Numbered from the stretch's first letter, positions 44,013 through 52,842 are shown. The stretch is DNA of 64,000 bases from Muricauda sp. SCSIO 65647 (GCF_021534965.1 NZ_CP091037.1:2487501-2551500), one strand, 5' to 3'. Notes: generated by a model from the letters alone, not told the origin. A program made the numbers and translations.

Positions 44013-44849
44013 CTTTTTGAATATACCTTTCCAGCGATATTTTCTAATGAAGGTGCCCTCTTCGTAAGTGACATATCTCGGAAGTCTTTTCACGGTGGCT
44101 TTTAGATAGCCAACAATGGCCTCTATATATAGTTTTGGGCTACGTGCTTGCCATGCCATTTTTAGCGCCGCCAATTTGGCCAGTACGATGCCATAGCGCA
44201 TTTTGTAAAAAGCTTCACCCTTTGCCCGATGGTTTTTTTGGGTGTACCCATGGCCCGTGGGCCGTAGATGCTTGACGACCATGTCTTCGTCGACATAGGT
44301 TCTGAAACCATGGTATTGCGCCAAGAGTACATCGACGGTATCCCAACCCACCCCAATACGAAGTCCGTTCATTTTTTCAAAACATGCCCGATGGTAAAGT
44401 TTGATGGGCCCCCTGATATGGTTTTTGTCCGCAATATTTTCATACACCCATCGGTTTTCGCTTTTGATGTGGAGTATGCCCGAGCACATGCCCAGTTTCC
44501 AATCAGACTGAAAATGGTTGAGCATGGTTTCAAAATAGTGGTTGGGGAGCATGATGTCAGCATCAAACTTTCCCAATAGATCGTAGCTTTTGACATGTTG
44601 TAGCCCAAAATCAAAAGCTTGAACGACCTTGGCACCCGGCGCATGTTCTTTCGAAGATTCATGCTTCAAAACCCTTATCCAACCATATTTTTGCGCATAG
44701 TCGGTAGCTATGGCATTGGTGCTGTCCGTTGAGTGGTCATCGACGATTATGAGCTCATCGACCAAATGGGTCTGGGCCACAAAAGCATCCAGACAATCTT
44801 TTAGGTAAAGCTCTTCGTTATGTGCGGGAATGATGATGCAAATTCGCAT
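44004..44849 (-). CDS. Glycosyltransferase family 2 protein
   Basis: A 281-residue GT-A fold glycosyltransferase. It opens with ICIIIPAHNEELYLKDCLDAF, followed by DDHSTDSTN and the metal-binding GKFDADIMLP (DxD). A hydrophobic helix is not obvious, so it may be peripheral. It is the third gene in the direction KAS III, methyltransferase, GT2. Donor and acceptor unknown. Confidence 0.88.
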   Translation of the reverse strand: MRICIIIPAHNEELYLKDCLDAFVAQTHLVDELIIVDDHSTDSTNAIATDYAQKYGWIRVLKHESSKEHAPGAKVVQAFDFGLQHVKSYDLLGKFDADIMLPNHYFETMLNHFQSDWKLGMCSGILHIKSENRWVYENIADKNHIRGPIKLYHRACFEKMNGLRIGVGWDTVDVLLAQYHGFRTYVDEDMVVKHLRPTGHGYTQKNHRAKGEAFYKMRYGIVLAKLAALKMAWQARSPKLYIEAIVGYLKATVKRLPRYVTYEEGTFIRKYRWKGIFKKLF

Positions 44850-44924
44850 TTGTTAAAATTAGTAATTCAAACGAATTTCCATACTAACAAGATTAGAGGT
44901 AAATAAAGAACACCTCTCTCAGTG

Positions 44925-44944
44925 CCTCCTTTTTAGGAAGGAGG
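44925..44944. other. Short hairpin after the methyltransferase stop
   Basis: CCTCCTT and AAGGAGG pair around a 6-base loop directly after the stop codon of the methyltransferase gene. There is no U-run, so it is not a classic terminator. It may stabilise the 3' end or weaken read-through to the GT2 gene. Confidence 0.35.
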
Positions 44945-45466
44945 TCAATTTCTTTCTGCATAGACGATATAGTATCTATTGGTAAAATACCTAAGTATAG
45001 GGCGTAGGCCTATTTTTTTGGTGGAATTGGTCCATTTCATGGAATCTTTGATTTCCCACCCCGCTTTTTCAAGCAGCCAGTCAAATTGCCAATCTTCAAA
45101 TTCGTGATAATGTCTGTCCCAAGGGTCGGTCTTGCTGCGATAGGCAGAAGCGAACCACAATCTCAAAGGAATACTGGCCACTAGCTTATTGGCCCTTATT
45201 TTTCGCAGTACATTAAAGGGGGCCACCATATGTTCGAAAATTTCGAAAGCAGTGACCACTTGGGCATTTGAATTGATCACATTGTCAAATTGAACGTCAA
45301 GATCTTCGCCTTGGGTATTTTCAACCTTATACCCCTTGGTTTTCATGATCTCTGAGAAGGGGTTTTTCACCCCAAGGTCTAAAATGGACTCTTGGGTGTC
45401 AATATGTTTTTCCAAAAATGCTAGCGTGTGTCTGTAACGTTTGCTCGGATAGTTGTTTTCGTACAT
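44945..45466 (-). CDS. SAM-dependent methyltransferase-like protein
   Basis: A 173-residue protein with a reduced class I methyltransferase fold. ESILDLGVKNPFSEI stands for motif I, and AQVVTAFEIFEHMVAPFNVL resembles the motif IV/post-IV region of type 11/12 methyltransferases. It lacks the usual glycine-rich loop (D-L-G-x-G), which is odd and may mean altered cofactor binding. It starts at the base next to the KAS III stop, so the two are translated from one message. Substrate unknown. Confidence 0.75.
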   Translation of the reverse strand: MYENNYPSKRYRHTLAFLEKHIDTQESILDLGVKNPFSEIMKTKGYKVENTQGEDLDVQFDNVINSNAQVVTAFEIFEHMVAPFNVLRKIRANKLVASIPLRLWFASAYRSKTDPWDRHYHEFEDWQFDWLLEKAGWEIKDSMKWTNSTKKIGLRPILRYFTNRYYIVYAERN

Positions 45467-46525
45467 TTAATATCGATATACAATGGCATTGATGTTCATG
45501 CCGGCACCAACACTGGCAAAGATAACAACATCTCCCCTTTTTAACCCGTGCTTTTGTAGCTCGCCCTTTTTTACCATGTCGAACAATGTAGGAACAGTCG
45601 CCACTGAACTGTTGCCCATCTCATGAATGATCATGGGCATGATGTCTTCAGGCATTTCTTTACGATAGATTCGGTAAAAACGCTTGACAATGGCCTCATC
45701 CATCTTTTCATTGGCCTGGTGGATGAATATTTTTTTTACTTCATCAATGGCCACGCCACTTTTATCGAGACAATCGGCAATGGCCTGGGGCACATGGGTA
45801 ACGGCGAATTCATAGATCTTTCGCCCGTGCATTTTGATATATCGGGTATCATTACAACCATTCTGGTGATAGGTCTTGTCAAAAAATAGGTAGTAGGCTT
45901 CTTCGTTGGCATAGGTGGCCGAGATATGGCCCAAAATCTCTCCTGAACCGGTATCGGCCTCGATTATGGTGGCCCCGGCACCATCAGAATAGATCATGCT
46001 GTCACGGTCATGGTCATCTACCACCCTTGAGAGCGTTTCGGCACCTATGACCAGGCATTTCTTGGCCATACCGCTTTTGATGAAAGCTTGTGCTTGAATC
46101 ACTCCCTCGATCCAACCTGGGCAACCGAATAATACATCGTATGCCACACAGCGTGGATTTTTGATGCCTAGAAGGTGCTTGACCCGAGTGGCTAGACTCG
46201 GCAGCGTATCTCCTTGAATTTTTCCATGGGTCACATCACCGAAATTATGGGCGAAAATGATATAATCGAGTTCTTCGCTGTCGATTTTTGCATCTTCAAT
46301 GGCTTTTTCGGCAGCGAAAAAACCAAGATCTGAAGTGTTGTGCTCTTGTTCTGCATATCGGCGCTCGGTAATGCCTGTAATCGATTTGAACTTCTCTATA
46401 ATGACCGTATTGTCATGATCAAAAGAGCTTCCATCAGAGCTTAGAAAGTTATGCTTTAAAAAATGGTCGTTCTCCGTGACGACAGAGGGAATGTAACTTC
46501 CTGTACCTGTAATGCCTATTTTCAT
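45467..46525 (-). CDS. 3-oxoacyl-ACP synthase III family protein
   Basis: A 352-residue thiolase-fold condensing enzyme. The catalytic cysteine is in VLFGCPGWIEG near residue 133, the histidine in FIHQANEKMD and the asparagine in GNSSVATVPTLF. Start is ATG 46525 (MKIGITGTGSYIP); a longer frame adds 28 residues without homology. It may start a fatty-acid chain or make a special lipid. The linked methyltransferase and glycosyltransferase argue for a dedicated product rather than housekeeping FabH. Confidence 0.85.
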   Translation of the reverse strand: MKIGITGTGSYIPSVVTENDHFLKHNFLSSDGSSFDHDNTVIIEKFKSITGITERRYAEQEHNTSDLGFFAAEKAIEDAKIDSEELDYIIFAHNFGDVTHGKIQGDTLPSLATRVKHLLGIKNPRCVAYDVLFGCPGWIEGVIQAQAFIKSGMAKKCLVIGAETLSRVVDDHDRDSMIYSDGAGATIIEADTGSGEILGHISATYANEEAYYLFFDKTYHQNGCNDTRYIKMHGRKIYEFAVTHVPQAIADCLDKSGVAIDEVKKIFIHQANEKMDEAIVKRFYRIYRKEMPEDIMPMIIHEMGNSSVATVPTLFDMVKKGELQKHGLKRGDVVIFASVGAGMNINAIVYRY

Positions 46526-46686
46526 TTGTTTTTTTGGTAGTGCTGAACACAAATATTGGGCTTTTCCCCAGAAAATCAATGTAAATGGCCCAAATGCTAC
46601 TACGTTCAAACAACGGAAGGACCATATTTATGCAATCAGAAAGAACATGTCGCCACTATCAGAAACGGGCGTTGGGCCTAGTACTG

Positions 46687-49545
46687 CTATGACGTTTGCT
46701 CTTCCATATACGCCTCAATTGGCGCACATGTGCAGATTAGATTACGATCCCCAAAGGCCTCATCGGTACGCCTGACCGCTGGCCAGAACTTGTTTTCTGA
46801 TACAAATGACAGTGGAAAGGCCGCTTTTTGCCTGCTGTATGGGTAATGCCACTCGTCACTTGTGACCATTTGCAATGTATGTGGCGCATTTTTCAAGACA
46901 TTGTTGGGTTCGTTTGCCGATGTCTCATCAATTTCTTTTCTGATGGATAGCATCGTATCACAGAACCTGTCCAATTCTGCGAGACTCTCACTTTCTGTAG
47001 GTTCTATCATCAAAGTTCCCGCTACCGGAAAGGATACGGTTGGGGCATGAAATCCATAGTCCATCAAGCGTTTGGCAATATCGGTGACCTCGATACCATG
47101 CGCTTTGAACGGTCGGCAATCGACAATCATTTCATGGGCCGCCCGGCCCCTTTCGCCAGCATAGAGTACATCAAATTTTCCCTTGAGCCTTTCTTTGATG
47201 TAGTTGGCACTCAATATGGCAATTTTGGTGGCCTCGGTAACACCTTTGGCCCCAAGCATTTTGATATACCCGTAAGAAATCAGACAGGCCAATGCACTGC
47301 CCCAAGGTGCCGCTGAGATGGCCGTAATGCCTTTGTCTCCACCCGTTTGTATAATGGGATTGGTGGGTAGAAAAGGTTTGAGTTGCTCAGCCACACAAAT
47401 GGGTCCCACGCCTGGGCCACCCCCACCATGTGGAATTGCAAAGGTTTTGTGCAGGTTGAGATGGCATACATCTGCGCCAATGGTCGCAGGATTGGTAACG
47501 CCTACTTGTGCATTCATATTCGCACCATCCATATACACCTGTCCGCCATGGTCATGGATCAATTTGGTGATATGCTTGATCGAAGATTCAAAAACTCCGT
47601 GTGTAGAGGGGTAGGTGACCATTAGTGCCGCTAAGTTTTCGGAATGTAATTTTACCTTTTCTTCAAGATCGGTCACATCGATATTGCCTTTCTCATCGGT
47701 TTTGGTGACAATTACTTTCATGCCCGCCATGACAGCAGAGGCGGGATTCGTGCCATGTGCCGAGGCAGGAATGATACAAATATTGCGATGACCTCCACCA
47801 TGTGATTCGTGATAGGCCCTGATGGTCATCAGGCCTGCGTATTCACCTTGTGCCCCAGAGTTTGGTTGTAAAGATGTAGCGGCAAAACCAGTTATTTCAG
47901 TAAGGTAATCTTCGAGTGCCGACAACATGATCTGATAGCCCTCAGCTTGCTCGATAGGTACAAAGGGATGAATATTTCCCCAATTTGTCCAGCTCAATGG
48001 AAGCATTTCAGACGCAGCATTGAGTTTCATGGTACAGCTGCCCAGTGAAATCATCGAGTGGTTCAAGGCCAAATCTTTACGCTCTAATTTTTTGATATAG
48101 CGCATCAGCTCTGTTTCTGAATGGTACGAATTGAACACGCCATGTGCTAAAAATGGACTTTTTCGCTGAAGGGAATGAACAATAACTTCTGGTGTCTCCT
48201 TTTCTTCAGTGGGTTTGTCAAAACCGTTCGTGCCACCAAAACATGCCGCAATTTGTTGCAAGTCTTTTTGGCTGGTCGTTTCATTGATTGATATCGAAAG
48301 GTTTTTATCATCGATATAGTTGAAATTGAGGCCAAACCCTTCTGCTTTACCTTTGATGGATTTGACATTGTCAACGGTAATCAAAAGTGTATCAAAATAG
48401 CATGTATTTTGCTGTTTGTAACCCATTTCTTCAAGATGGGCAGCCAAGATTTTCGTATTTTCATGTACTTTGTTGGCGATATGGTTGAGACCTTTTGGCC
48501 CATGATATACGGCATACATGCCCGCCATGACAGCCAAAAGCACCTGCGCGGTACAAATATTCGAGGTGGCCTTGTCTCTTTTGATATGTTGCTCTCGGGT
48601 CTGAAGTGCCATTCGAAGTGCCGGGTTTCCATCTGTGTCTTTGGTGACTCCGATTATTCTACCGGGAATACTTCTTTTATAAGCATCTTTAGTAGCAAAA
48701 AATGCAGCATGTGGCCCACCATATCCCAATGGTATTCCAAAGCGTTGTGTAGTGCCCACCACAACGTCTGCACCCCATTCTCCGGGAGGGGTCAGTAGCA
48801 CAAGGCTTAAAATATCGGCGGCGACAGCGGTTTTGATTTCATTTTCTTGGGCCCTTTTTATAAAATCAGCATAATCGTTGACTTGCCCATACTTGCCAGG
48901 ATATTGCAACAATGCCCCAAAGAAATCGGGTGAAAACCCAAATTTCTCATGGTTGCCGACAACCAGTTCGATATTCAAGGGGGTTGAACGTGTCTGTAAA
49001 AGTGAAAGGGTTTGGGGCAATACTTCTTCAGAAACAAAGAACTTGGTGACGCCATCTTTCTTTTGTTGGCGCGACCGTAGATCGAACAACATGGTCATAG
49101 CTTCTGCAGCGGCCGTGCTTTCATCTAAAAGTGAGGCATTGGCGACCTCCATACCTGTCAAATCACAGACCATGGTCTGATAGTTCAAAAGGGCCTCAAG
49201 TCTTCCTTGGGCAATTTCAGCCTGATATGGGGTATATGCGGTATACCAGCCTGGATTTTCCAAGATGTTTCTTTTGATCACCGATGGGGTCAGGCTTTCG
49301 TGATAACCCAGCCCAATGTAGCTCTTGAAAACCTTGTTCTTTTTGGAAAGTTCTCGAAGATGTGTCAGAAATTCATGTTCACTGATGGCTTTGGGCAAAT
49401 TCAAGTCTTTTTTCAAACGAATGTCATCAGGTATGGTCTCATGGATCAATTGTTCCATAGAATCAACCCCTATGGCAGCAAACATTTTCGGAAGGTCTTT
49501 TTCTCTTATGCCGATGTGGCGTAATGCAAAAATTTCAGTATTCAT
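46687..49545 (-). CDS. gcvP: Glycine dehydrogenase (decarboxylating), P protein
   Basis: A 952-residue PLP enzyme that decarboxylates glycine and loads the aminomethyl group on GcvH. Both halves of the single-chain P protein are present. The PLP lysine is in LNLHKTFAIPHGGGGPG near residue 700, and the glycine-rich loop follows. Residues 1-440 are the catalytically silent N-terminal half with PYQAEIAQGRLEALLN. Length is normal. No glycine riboswitch fold was recognised upstream; a perfect -7 box lies 21 bases before the start. Confidence 0.97.
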   Translation of the reverse strand: MNTEIFALRHIGIREKDLPKMFAAIGVDSMEQLIHETIPDDIRLKKDLNLPKAISEHEFLTHLRELSKKNKVFKSYIGLGYHESLTPSVIKRNILENPGWYTAYTPYQAEIAQGRLEALLNYQTMVCDLTGMEVANASLLDESTAAAEAMTMLFDLRSRQQKKDGVTKFFVSEEVLPQTLSLLQTRSTPLNIELVVGNHEKFGFSPDFFGALLQYPGKYGQVNDYADFIKRAQENEIKTAVAADILSLVLLTPPGEWGADVVVGTTQRFGIPLGYGGPHAAFFATKDAYKRSIPGRIIGVTKDTDGNPALRMALQTREQHIKRDKATSNICTAQVLLAVMAGMYAVYHGPKGLNHIANKVHENTKILAAHLEEMGYKQQNTCYFDTLLITVDNVKSIKGKAEGFGLNFNYIDDKNLSISINETTSQKDLQQIAACFGGTNGFDKPTEEKETPEVIVHSLQRKSPFLAHGVFNSYHSETELMRYIKKLERKDLALNHSMISLGSCTMKLNAASEMLPLSWTNWGNIHPFVPIEQAEGYQIMLSALEDYLTEITGFAATSLQPNSGAQGEYAGLMTIRAYHESHGGGHRNICIIPASAHGTNPASAVMAGMKVIVTKTDEKGNIDVTDLEEKVKLHSENLAALMVTYPSTHGVFESSIKHITKLIHDHGGQVYMDGANMNAQVGVTNPATIGADVCHLNLHKTFAIPHGGGGPGVGPICVAEQLKPFLPTNPIIQTGGDKGITAISAAPWGSALACLISYGYIKMLGAKGVTEATKIAILSANYIKERLKGKFDVLYAGERGRAAHEMIVDCRPFKAHGIEVTDIAKRLMDYGFHAPTVSFPVAGTLMIEPTESESLAELDRFCDTMLSIRKEIDETSANEPNNVLKNAPHTLQMVTSDEWHYPYSRQKAAFPLSFVSENKFWPAVRRTDEAFGDRNLICTCAPIEAYMEEQTS

Positions 49546-49565
49546 GAGCTATCAAAAAAGTTGCA

Positions 49566-49573
49566 CAAAATTA
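49566..49573 (-). promoter_or_regulatory. -7 box for gcvP
   Basis: The minus strand reads TAATTTTG, a perfect TAnnTTTG, 20 bases before the ATG at 49545. A -33 TTG at the right distance is not clear. Confidence 0.45.
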
Positions 49574-49658
49574 GGCATTAATTTGATGAAAAGAGCATCA
49601 ATTTCCTGTGTGGATGTTCAAAGTTTTTTACCTGAAACATGACCTATTGTTCTTCTGT

Positions 49659-49666
49659 TACCTTTG
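49659..49666 (+). promoter_or_regulatory. -7 box placing transcription start at a GTG codon
   Basis: TACCTTTG matches TAnnTTTG perfectly and ends 4 bases before GTG 49671. This supports the GTG start of the next gene and predicts a leaderless message. Confidence 0.5.
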
Positions 49667-49670
49667 TAGG

Positions 49671-50492
49671 GTGAAGCTTCTTAAGGTACTCTTTGATTTT
49701 TATATCGATGCCAGTATTCATGTGGCCTTGGCAGTACTGTCATTATATTTGGTAACCCTACGAATTTTAGGGCTGCCCCACAATTTTTTTTTGGCGGGAT
49801 TTATGGTATTGAGCACTATTGTCTGCTATAATTTCATAAAGTATGGGGTCGAGGCTGAGAAATATTTGATAGTTGACAATTCATATCACAAAATTATCCA
49901 AGCCTTCAGTTTTGTATGCTTTGGGGCCATGGTCTATTTTGCCTTTCAATTATCGCTTGATGTTTTAATGGCCATTTCTGTCTTGACGATATTTTCTGTC
50001 TTATATGCACTGCCCGTATGGCCCAATGGCAATAGTCTGAGAAGTCTAGGTGTTCTGAAGATTTTTATTGTGGCTTTGGTATGGACAGGTTTTACGGTCA
50101 TACTGCCCATTATCGATGCGCAGGTAACATACACTTGGGATGTTTGGATACTGCTCGTTCAGCGATTTCTGCTGATTTTGGTGCTCATTCTACCTTTCGA
50201 GGTGCGTGATGTAACATTTGATTATCCCGAAGTGAGCACCATACCGCGAAGATTGGGTCTGCAATCAACAAAGAGATTGGGGTATTTTTTGGTCATTCTG
50301 TTCTTCGGATTAACTTTTTTAAAGGACGATATTCAAAATGTTGAACTGATGGGAAGGTCATTTGTAACCTCGGCACTTTTTTTGGTCATTTACCTGACCA
50401 AAGAGAAACAGTCTCGATACTTTTCCTCTTTTTGGGTTGAGGGAATTCCCCTGTTCTGGTTTTTTGCTGTGGTAATGCTGGAAAACCTCTAA
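49671..50492 (+). CDS. UbiA-like multi-pass membrane protein
   Basis: A 273-residue membrane protein with seven or eight hydrophobic helices, in the layout of UbiA prenyltransferases. The first Asp-rich motif of UbiA (NDxxD) is replaced by NFIKYGVEAE, while PFEVRDVTFD may correspond to the second Asp motif. Prenyltransferase activity is therefore uncertain. The GTG at 49671 is chosen over an ATG 63 bases upstream because of the promoter box between them. Convergent with the small gene at 50489, overlapping it by 4 bases. Confidence 0.7.
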   Translation: MKLLKVLFDFYIDASIHVALAVLSLYLVTLRILGLPHNFFLAGFMVLSTIVCYNFIKYGVEAEKYLIVDNSYHKIIQAFSFVCFGAMVYFAFQLSLDVLMAISVLTIFSVLYALPVWPNGNSLRSLGVLKIFIVALVWTGFTVILPIIDAQVTYTWDVWILLVQRFLLILVLILPFEVRDVTFDYPEVSTIPRRLGLQSTKRLGYFLVILFFGLTFLKDDIQNVELMGRSFVTSALFLVIYLTKEKQSRYFSSFWVEGIPLFWFFAVVMLENL

Positions 50493-50719
50493 AGTTTTTT
50501 CTCTAGCCTCTTCTTCATGGTTTCTTTTTCGGTCTTTGAAAGCACCTCTAGGTTGGCCTGTTCGCACAAAGACGTAAGCTTTGTGTTTTTTGCAGAGAAT
50601 TCAGCACACTCCTTCCATAAGAATAAAAACACATTAAGTTGCAGTAATTCCCACCAAGTTGCTTCTCCATATTGACTTTTGGTGCAAATTTCCTTTGCCT
50701 TTTCACGAAATACTTTCAT
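50489..50719 (-). CDS. Small protein downstream of the sigma factor
   Basis: A 76-residue protein (ATG 50719, MKVFREKAKEICTK) rich in Lys, Glu and Leu. It begins about 5 bases after the sigma-factor stop (an ATG 21 bases earlier would overlap it). The position and size fit a small anti-sigma-like zinc-finger protein, but only scattered cysteines (three: one near 11, one in KECAEF, one in TSLCEQ) remain and the usual His-x3-Cys-x2-Cys set is not present. Function unknown. Confidence 0.6.
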   Translation of the reverse strand: MKVFREKAKEICTKSQYGEATWWELLQLNVFLFLWKECAEFSAKNTKLTSLCEQANLEVLSKTEKETMKKRLEKKL

Positions 50720-50723
50720 ACGT

Positions 50724-51278
50724 CTAAAACCATGTTTCATTCATACATCCCATGAGCGCAGTACGCGCTCTATGGATCATCACCCATAAATTGGACGGGT
50801 TAATACCCAATTCATTACAAATATCTTCCGTGCTCATGCCTTGAACGGTTTTCATATTGAACACCAATGCCTGTTTTTTGGGCAATTTTGAGATGCATTC
50901 TTGTATAGCCATTCCCAATTCCTCATTTTCAATGGCATCGTCACCCCCTTGACCAAAAGGGTCGGCTACCCGTTCTTCCAACCAATCGCCTTCGGCATCA
51001 CTCTGCGTGCTATAGTTGACTTTTACTTCTGCTTTTCCCTTTTTGGAGTTGATCTTGCGGTAATGATCAATGACCTTTCGTTTAAGAATGGCTATCAACC
51101 ACGTACGTTCTGCAGCATCGCCTTTGTAGTTTTTGGCTGACTTCAATCCGGCAAAAAATGTTTCTTGCACCAGATCTTTTGCAATTTCACCGTCACTGAC
51201 CCTTGATACAGCGTAATTGTAGAGATAATCTGCATATAGATCTACCCAATTTTCAGGATGTAGTTCGTGAGCTGGCAT
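50724..51278 (-). CDS. ECF-type RNA polymerase sigma factor
   Basis: A 184-residue sigma-70-family factor. Region 2 is visible as YNYAVSRVSDGEIAKDLVQ and the AERTWLIAILKRKVIDHYRK helix; region 4 as LGMAIQECISKLPKKQALVF and STEDICNELGINPSNLWVMI. The start is taken as ATG 51278 (MPAHELHPENW). An ATG at 51299 lies inside a perfect -7 box (CAAAATTA on the plus strand, 51297-51304) and would not be on the transcript. It probably controls a small regulon; the downstream small protein may oppose it. Confidence 0.88.
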   Translation of the reverse strand: MPAHELHPENWVDLYADYLYNYAVSRVSDGEIAKDLVQETFFAGLKSAKNYKGDAAERTWLIAILKRKVIDHYRKINSKKGKAEVKVNYSTQSDAEGDWLEERVADPFGQGGDDAIENEELGMAIQECISKLPKKQALVFNMKTVQGMSTEDICNELGINPSNLWVMIHRARTALMGCMNETWF

Positions 51279-51296
51279 CTGTCGTTTTAATAGTCT

Positions 51297-51304
51297 CAAA
51301 ATTA
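51297..51304 (-). promoter_or_regulatory. -7 box of the sigma-factor gene, decides its start
   Basis: The minus strand reads TAATTTTG, a perfect TAnnTTTG that covers the first in-frame ATG at 51299. The transcript would begin near 51290 and the next ATG (51278) would be the first on the message. Confidence 0.5.
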
Positions 51305-51493
51305 CGGTTTTTGTTAATGATTTCTATTCATGACAAATAACCCTTTGAAATATCACAAAATCATTGCAAATCAATACTTTGGGTAAATGTTAACAGTTAA
51401 ACGACTTCGGCCTTGAATTTTTGGGTATTGTGATGGCTACTGTTTAATTTGTTAAATTGTAGTTCCCCATCCTATTAAAATACTGCGATTATC

Positions 51494-52345
51494 ATGGACT
51501 TTGAGATTAAGGCTGATTTGATTCCCCTTTTTCGCGGTTTGGTCACCGGGCTGGTACCCTACGCCCAGGCCCAGGATGTTGAACTGAGGTTTCAGCCCAA
51601 GGTAGACACTTTGTATGCCTCATACAATCCTCAAAAAGTACTGTCAGAGATTACGGTGCTGTTGAGCAGGGTCATCACCTTTACCCCGCAGTCGTATCAA
51701 ATCAAGGTGAGTATTGGCAGTGGTGATGCGGGTAATGATAAATGTATGCTCGTTATTGAAAATACAGGTGTGAACCTTTCAAAATTGGGAGAGATCATCG
51801 CTTCGGTATCTAGCGGACTTTCAATCGAAGAGCTCCCCAAGGGTACCCGCTTTGTCGTGGAGATTCCCATAGCTGAAGAAAAAATGGGCATATATCTCAA
51901 CGGTAAGGACAATTTGCTGCCCAAACAATATCCACAATATTTTAGTACGATCCATAAACGCCTCACAAACTACTTTGACAATACAGCTAAGATTCAAGAA
52001 GCGGCAGAGGCAAAAGGCTCTGAATATGGTGTGTTCATGAAAAAAGTAAATGCGGTTATCAATGCCAATATAGACAATTGTGATTTTTCGGTAGACGGCT
52101 TGGCAGATGCGATGGCCCTGAGCAGGGCCCAGTTGTTCAGAAAGGTGAAGCAGCTAACACAAATGTCTCCCAGTGCATACATTAAATTCACCCGTTTAGA
52201 GGAAGCCAAACACCTTTTACAGAGCAAAAAAGTAGATTTTAATGTGACCGAGGTAAGCTACGCTGTGGGTTTTTCAAATGTGAGCCATTTTACCCGTTCG
52301 TTTAAAAAACAATTTGGCATGAACCCATCAAGTTTGGTGGCATAA
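51494..52345 (+). CDS. AraC-family regulator with degenerate histidine-kinase ATPase-like domain
   Basis: A 283-residue protein. Residues 35-135 look like the ATP-binding half of a histidine kinase: SEITVLLSRVITFTPQSYQI stands where an N-box (N-L-L-x-N-A-x-K-F-T) is normal, and GTRFVVEIPI resembles the G2 end. The catalytic asparagines are missing. Residues 180-283 are an AraC domain with VDGLADAMALSRAQLFRKVK and VTEVSYAVGFSNVSHFTRSF, ending in FGMNPSSL. It looks like the cut-down end of a hybrid two-component sensor that may now bind a ligand. It precedes the NTF2-like genes and may regulate them. Confidence 0.8.
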   Translation: MDFEIKADLIPLFRGLVTGLVPYAQAQDVELRFQPKVDTLYASYNPQKVLSEITVLLSRVITFTPQSYQIKVSIGSGDAGNDKCMLVIENTGVNLSKLGEIIASVSSGLSIEELPKGTRFVVEIPIAEEKMGIYLNGKDNLLPKQYPQYFSTIHKRLTNYFDNTAKIQEAAEAKGSEYGVFMKKVNAVINANIDNCDFSVDGLADAMALSRAQLFRKVKQLTQMSPSAYIKFTRLEEAKHLLQSKKVDFNVTEVSYAVGFSNVSHFTRSFKKQFGMNPSSLVA

Positions 52346-52404
52346 TTGCAACCCAGTCACAAAAAAGTGCAACCTAGGGTCAAGTGGGTGATATTCTTAC
52401 ATCT

Positions 52405-52412
52405 TAATTTTG
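52405..52412 (+). promoter_or_regulatory. -7 box for the NTF2-like gene pair
   Basis: TAATTTTG, perfect TAnnTTTG, 30 bases before ATG 52443. No clear -33 TTG. Confidence 0.45.
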
Positions 52413-52442
52413 AAGCAGTTGTAACTCTGATGAATTGACAAT

Positions 52443-52832
52443 ATGGAAAATCTTAAGAAAAATAGGGAATTTATAATTCGATATTTCAATGCCATTTCAG
52501 GTGCGAAAAAGACCCGCGAACTGTGCGAACAGTTTACCAATGACGAAAAACTTATAGAGCACATCCAATTTTTTGAAGGGGCTTTTCCGAAGTATGAACT
52601 TTTCATCGAAGAGATGGTGACCGAGGGCAACAAGGTGGTCGTTAGGGGCCGGGCCACGGGTATCCATAGCGGGGTGTTGAACGGCATACCCCCAACGGGC
52701 AAAAGAATGGATTTGCCCTTTATAATACGCTACACTATTGAAAACGGAAAAATTTCTGATCATTGGCTATTGGCCGACCAAATGATTTTAATGGAACAAT
52801 TGGGTATAATGCCAAAAGAAGAAACACATTAA
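52443..52832 (+). CDS. NTF2/SnoaL-like ester-cyclase-type protein
   Basis: A 129-residue cytoplasmic protein of the NTF2-like superfamily, similar to the SnoaL ester-cyclase group (FPKYELFIEEMVTEGNKVVVRG; GIPPTGKRMDLPFI; ISDHWLLADQM). These folds serve small-molecule binding, isomerisation or cyclisation. It is the first of three genes in a row and is a paralogue of the next one: FNAISGAKKTRE here matches LNAITGTNWRED there. Substrate not known. Confidence 0.82.
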   Translation: MENLKKNREFIIRYFNAISGAKKTRELCEQFTNDEKLIEHIQFFEGAFPKYELFIEEMVTEGNKVVVRGRATGIHSGVLNGIPPTGKRMDLPFIIRYTIENGKISDHWLLADQMILMEQLGIMPKEETH

Positions 52833-52842
52833 AAGGCAATCG

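Noticed and set aside
49546-49610. Glycine riboswitch upstream of gcvP
   Set aside because: The leader before the start is too short after the -7 box and no paired aptamer pattern was seen.
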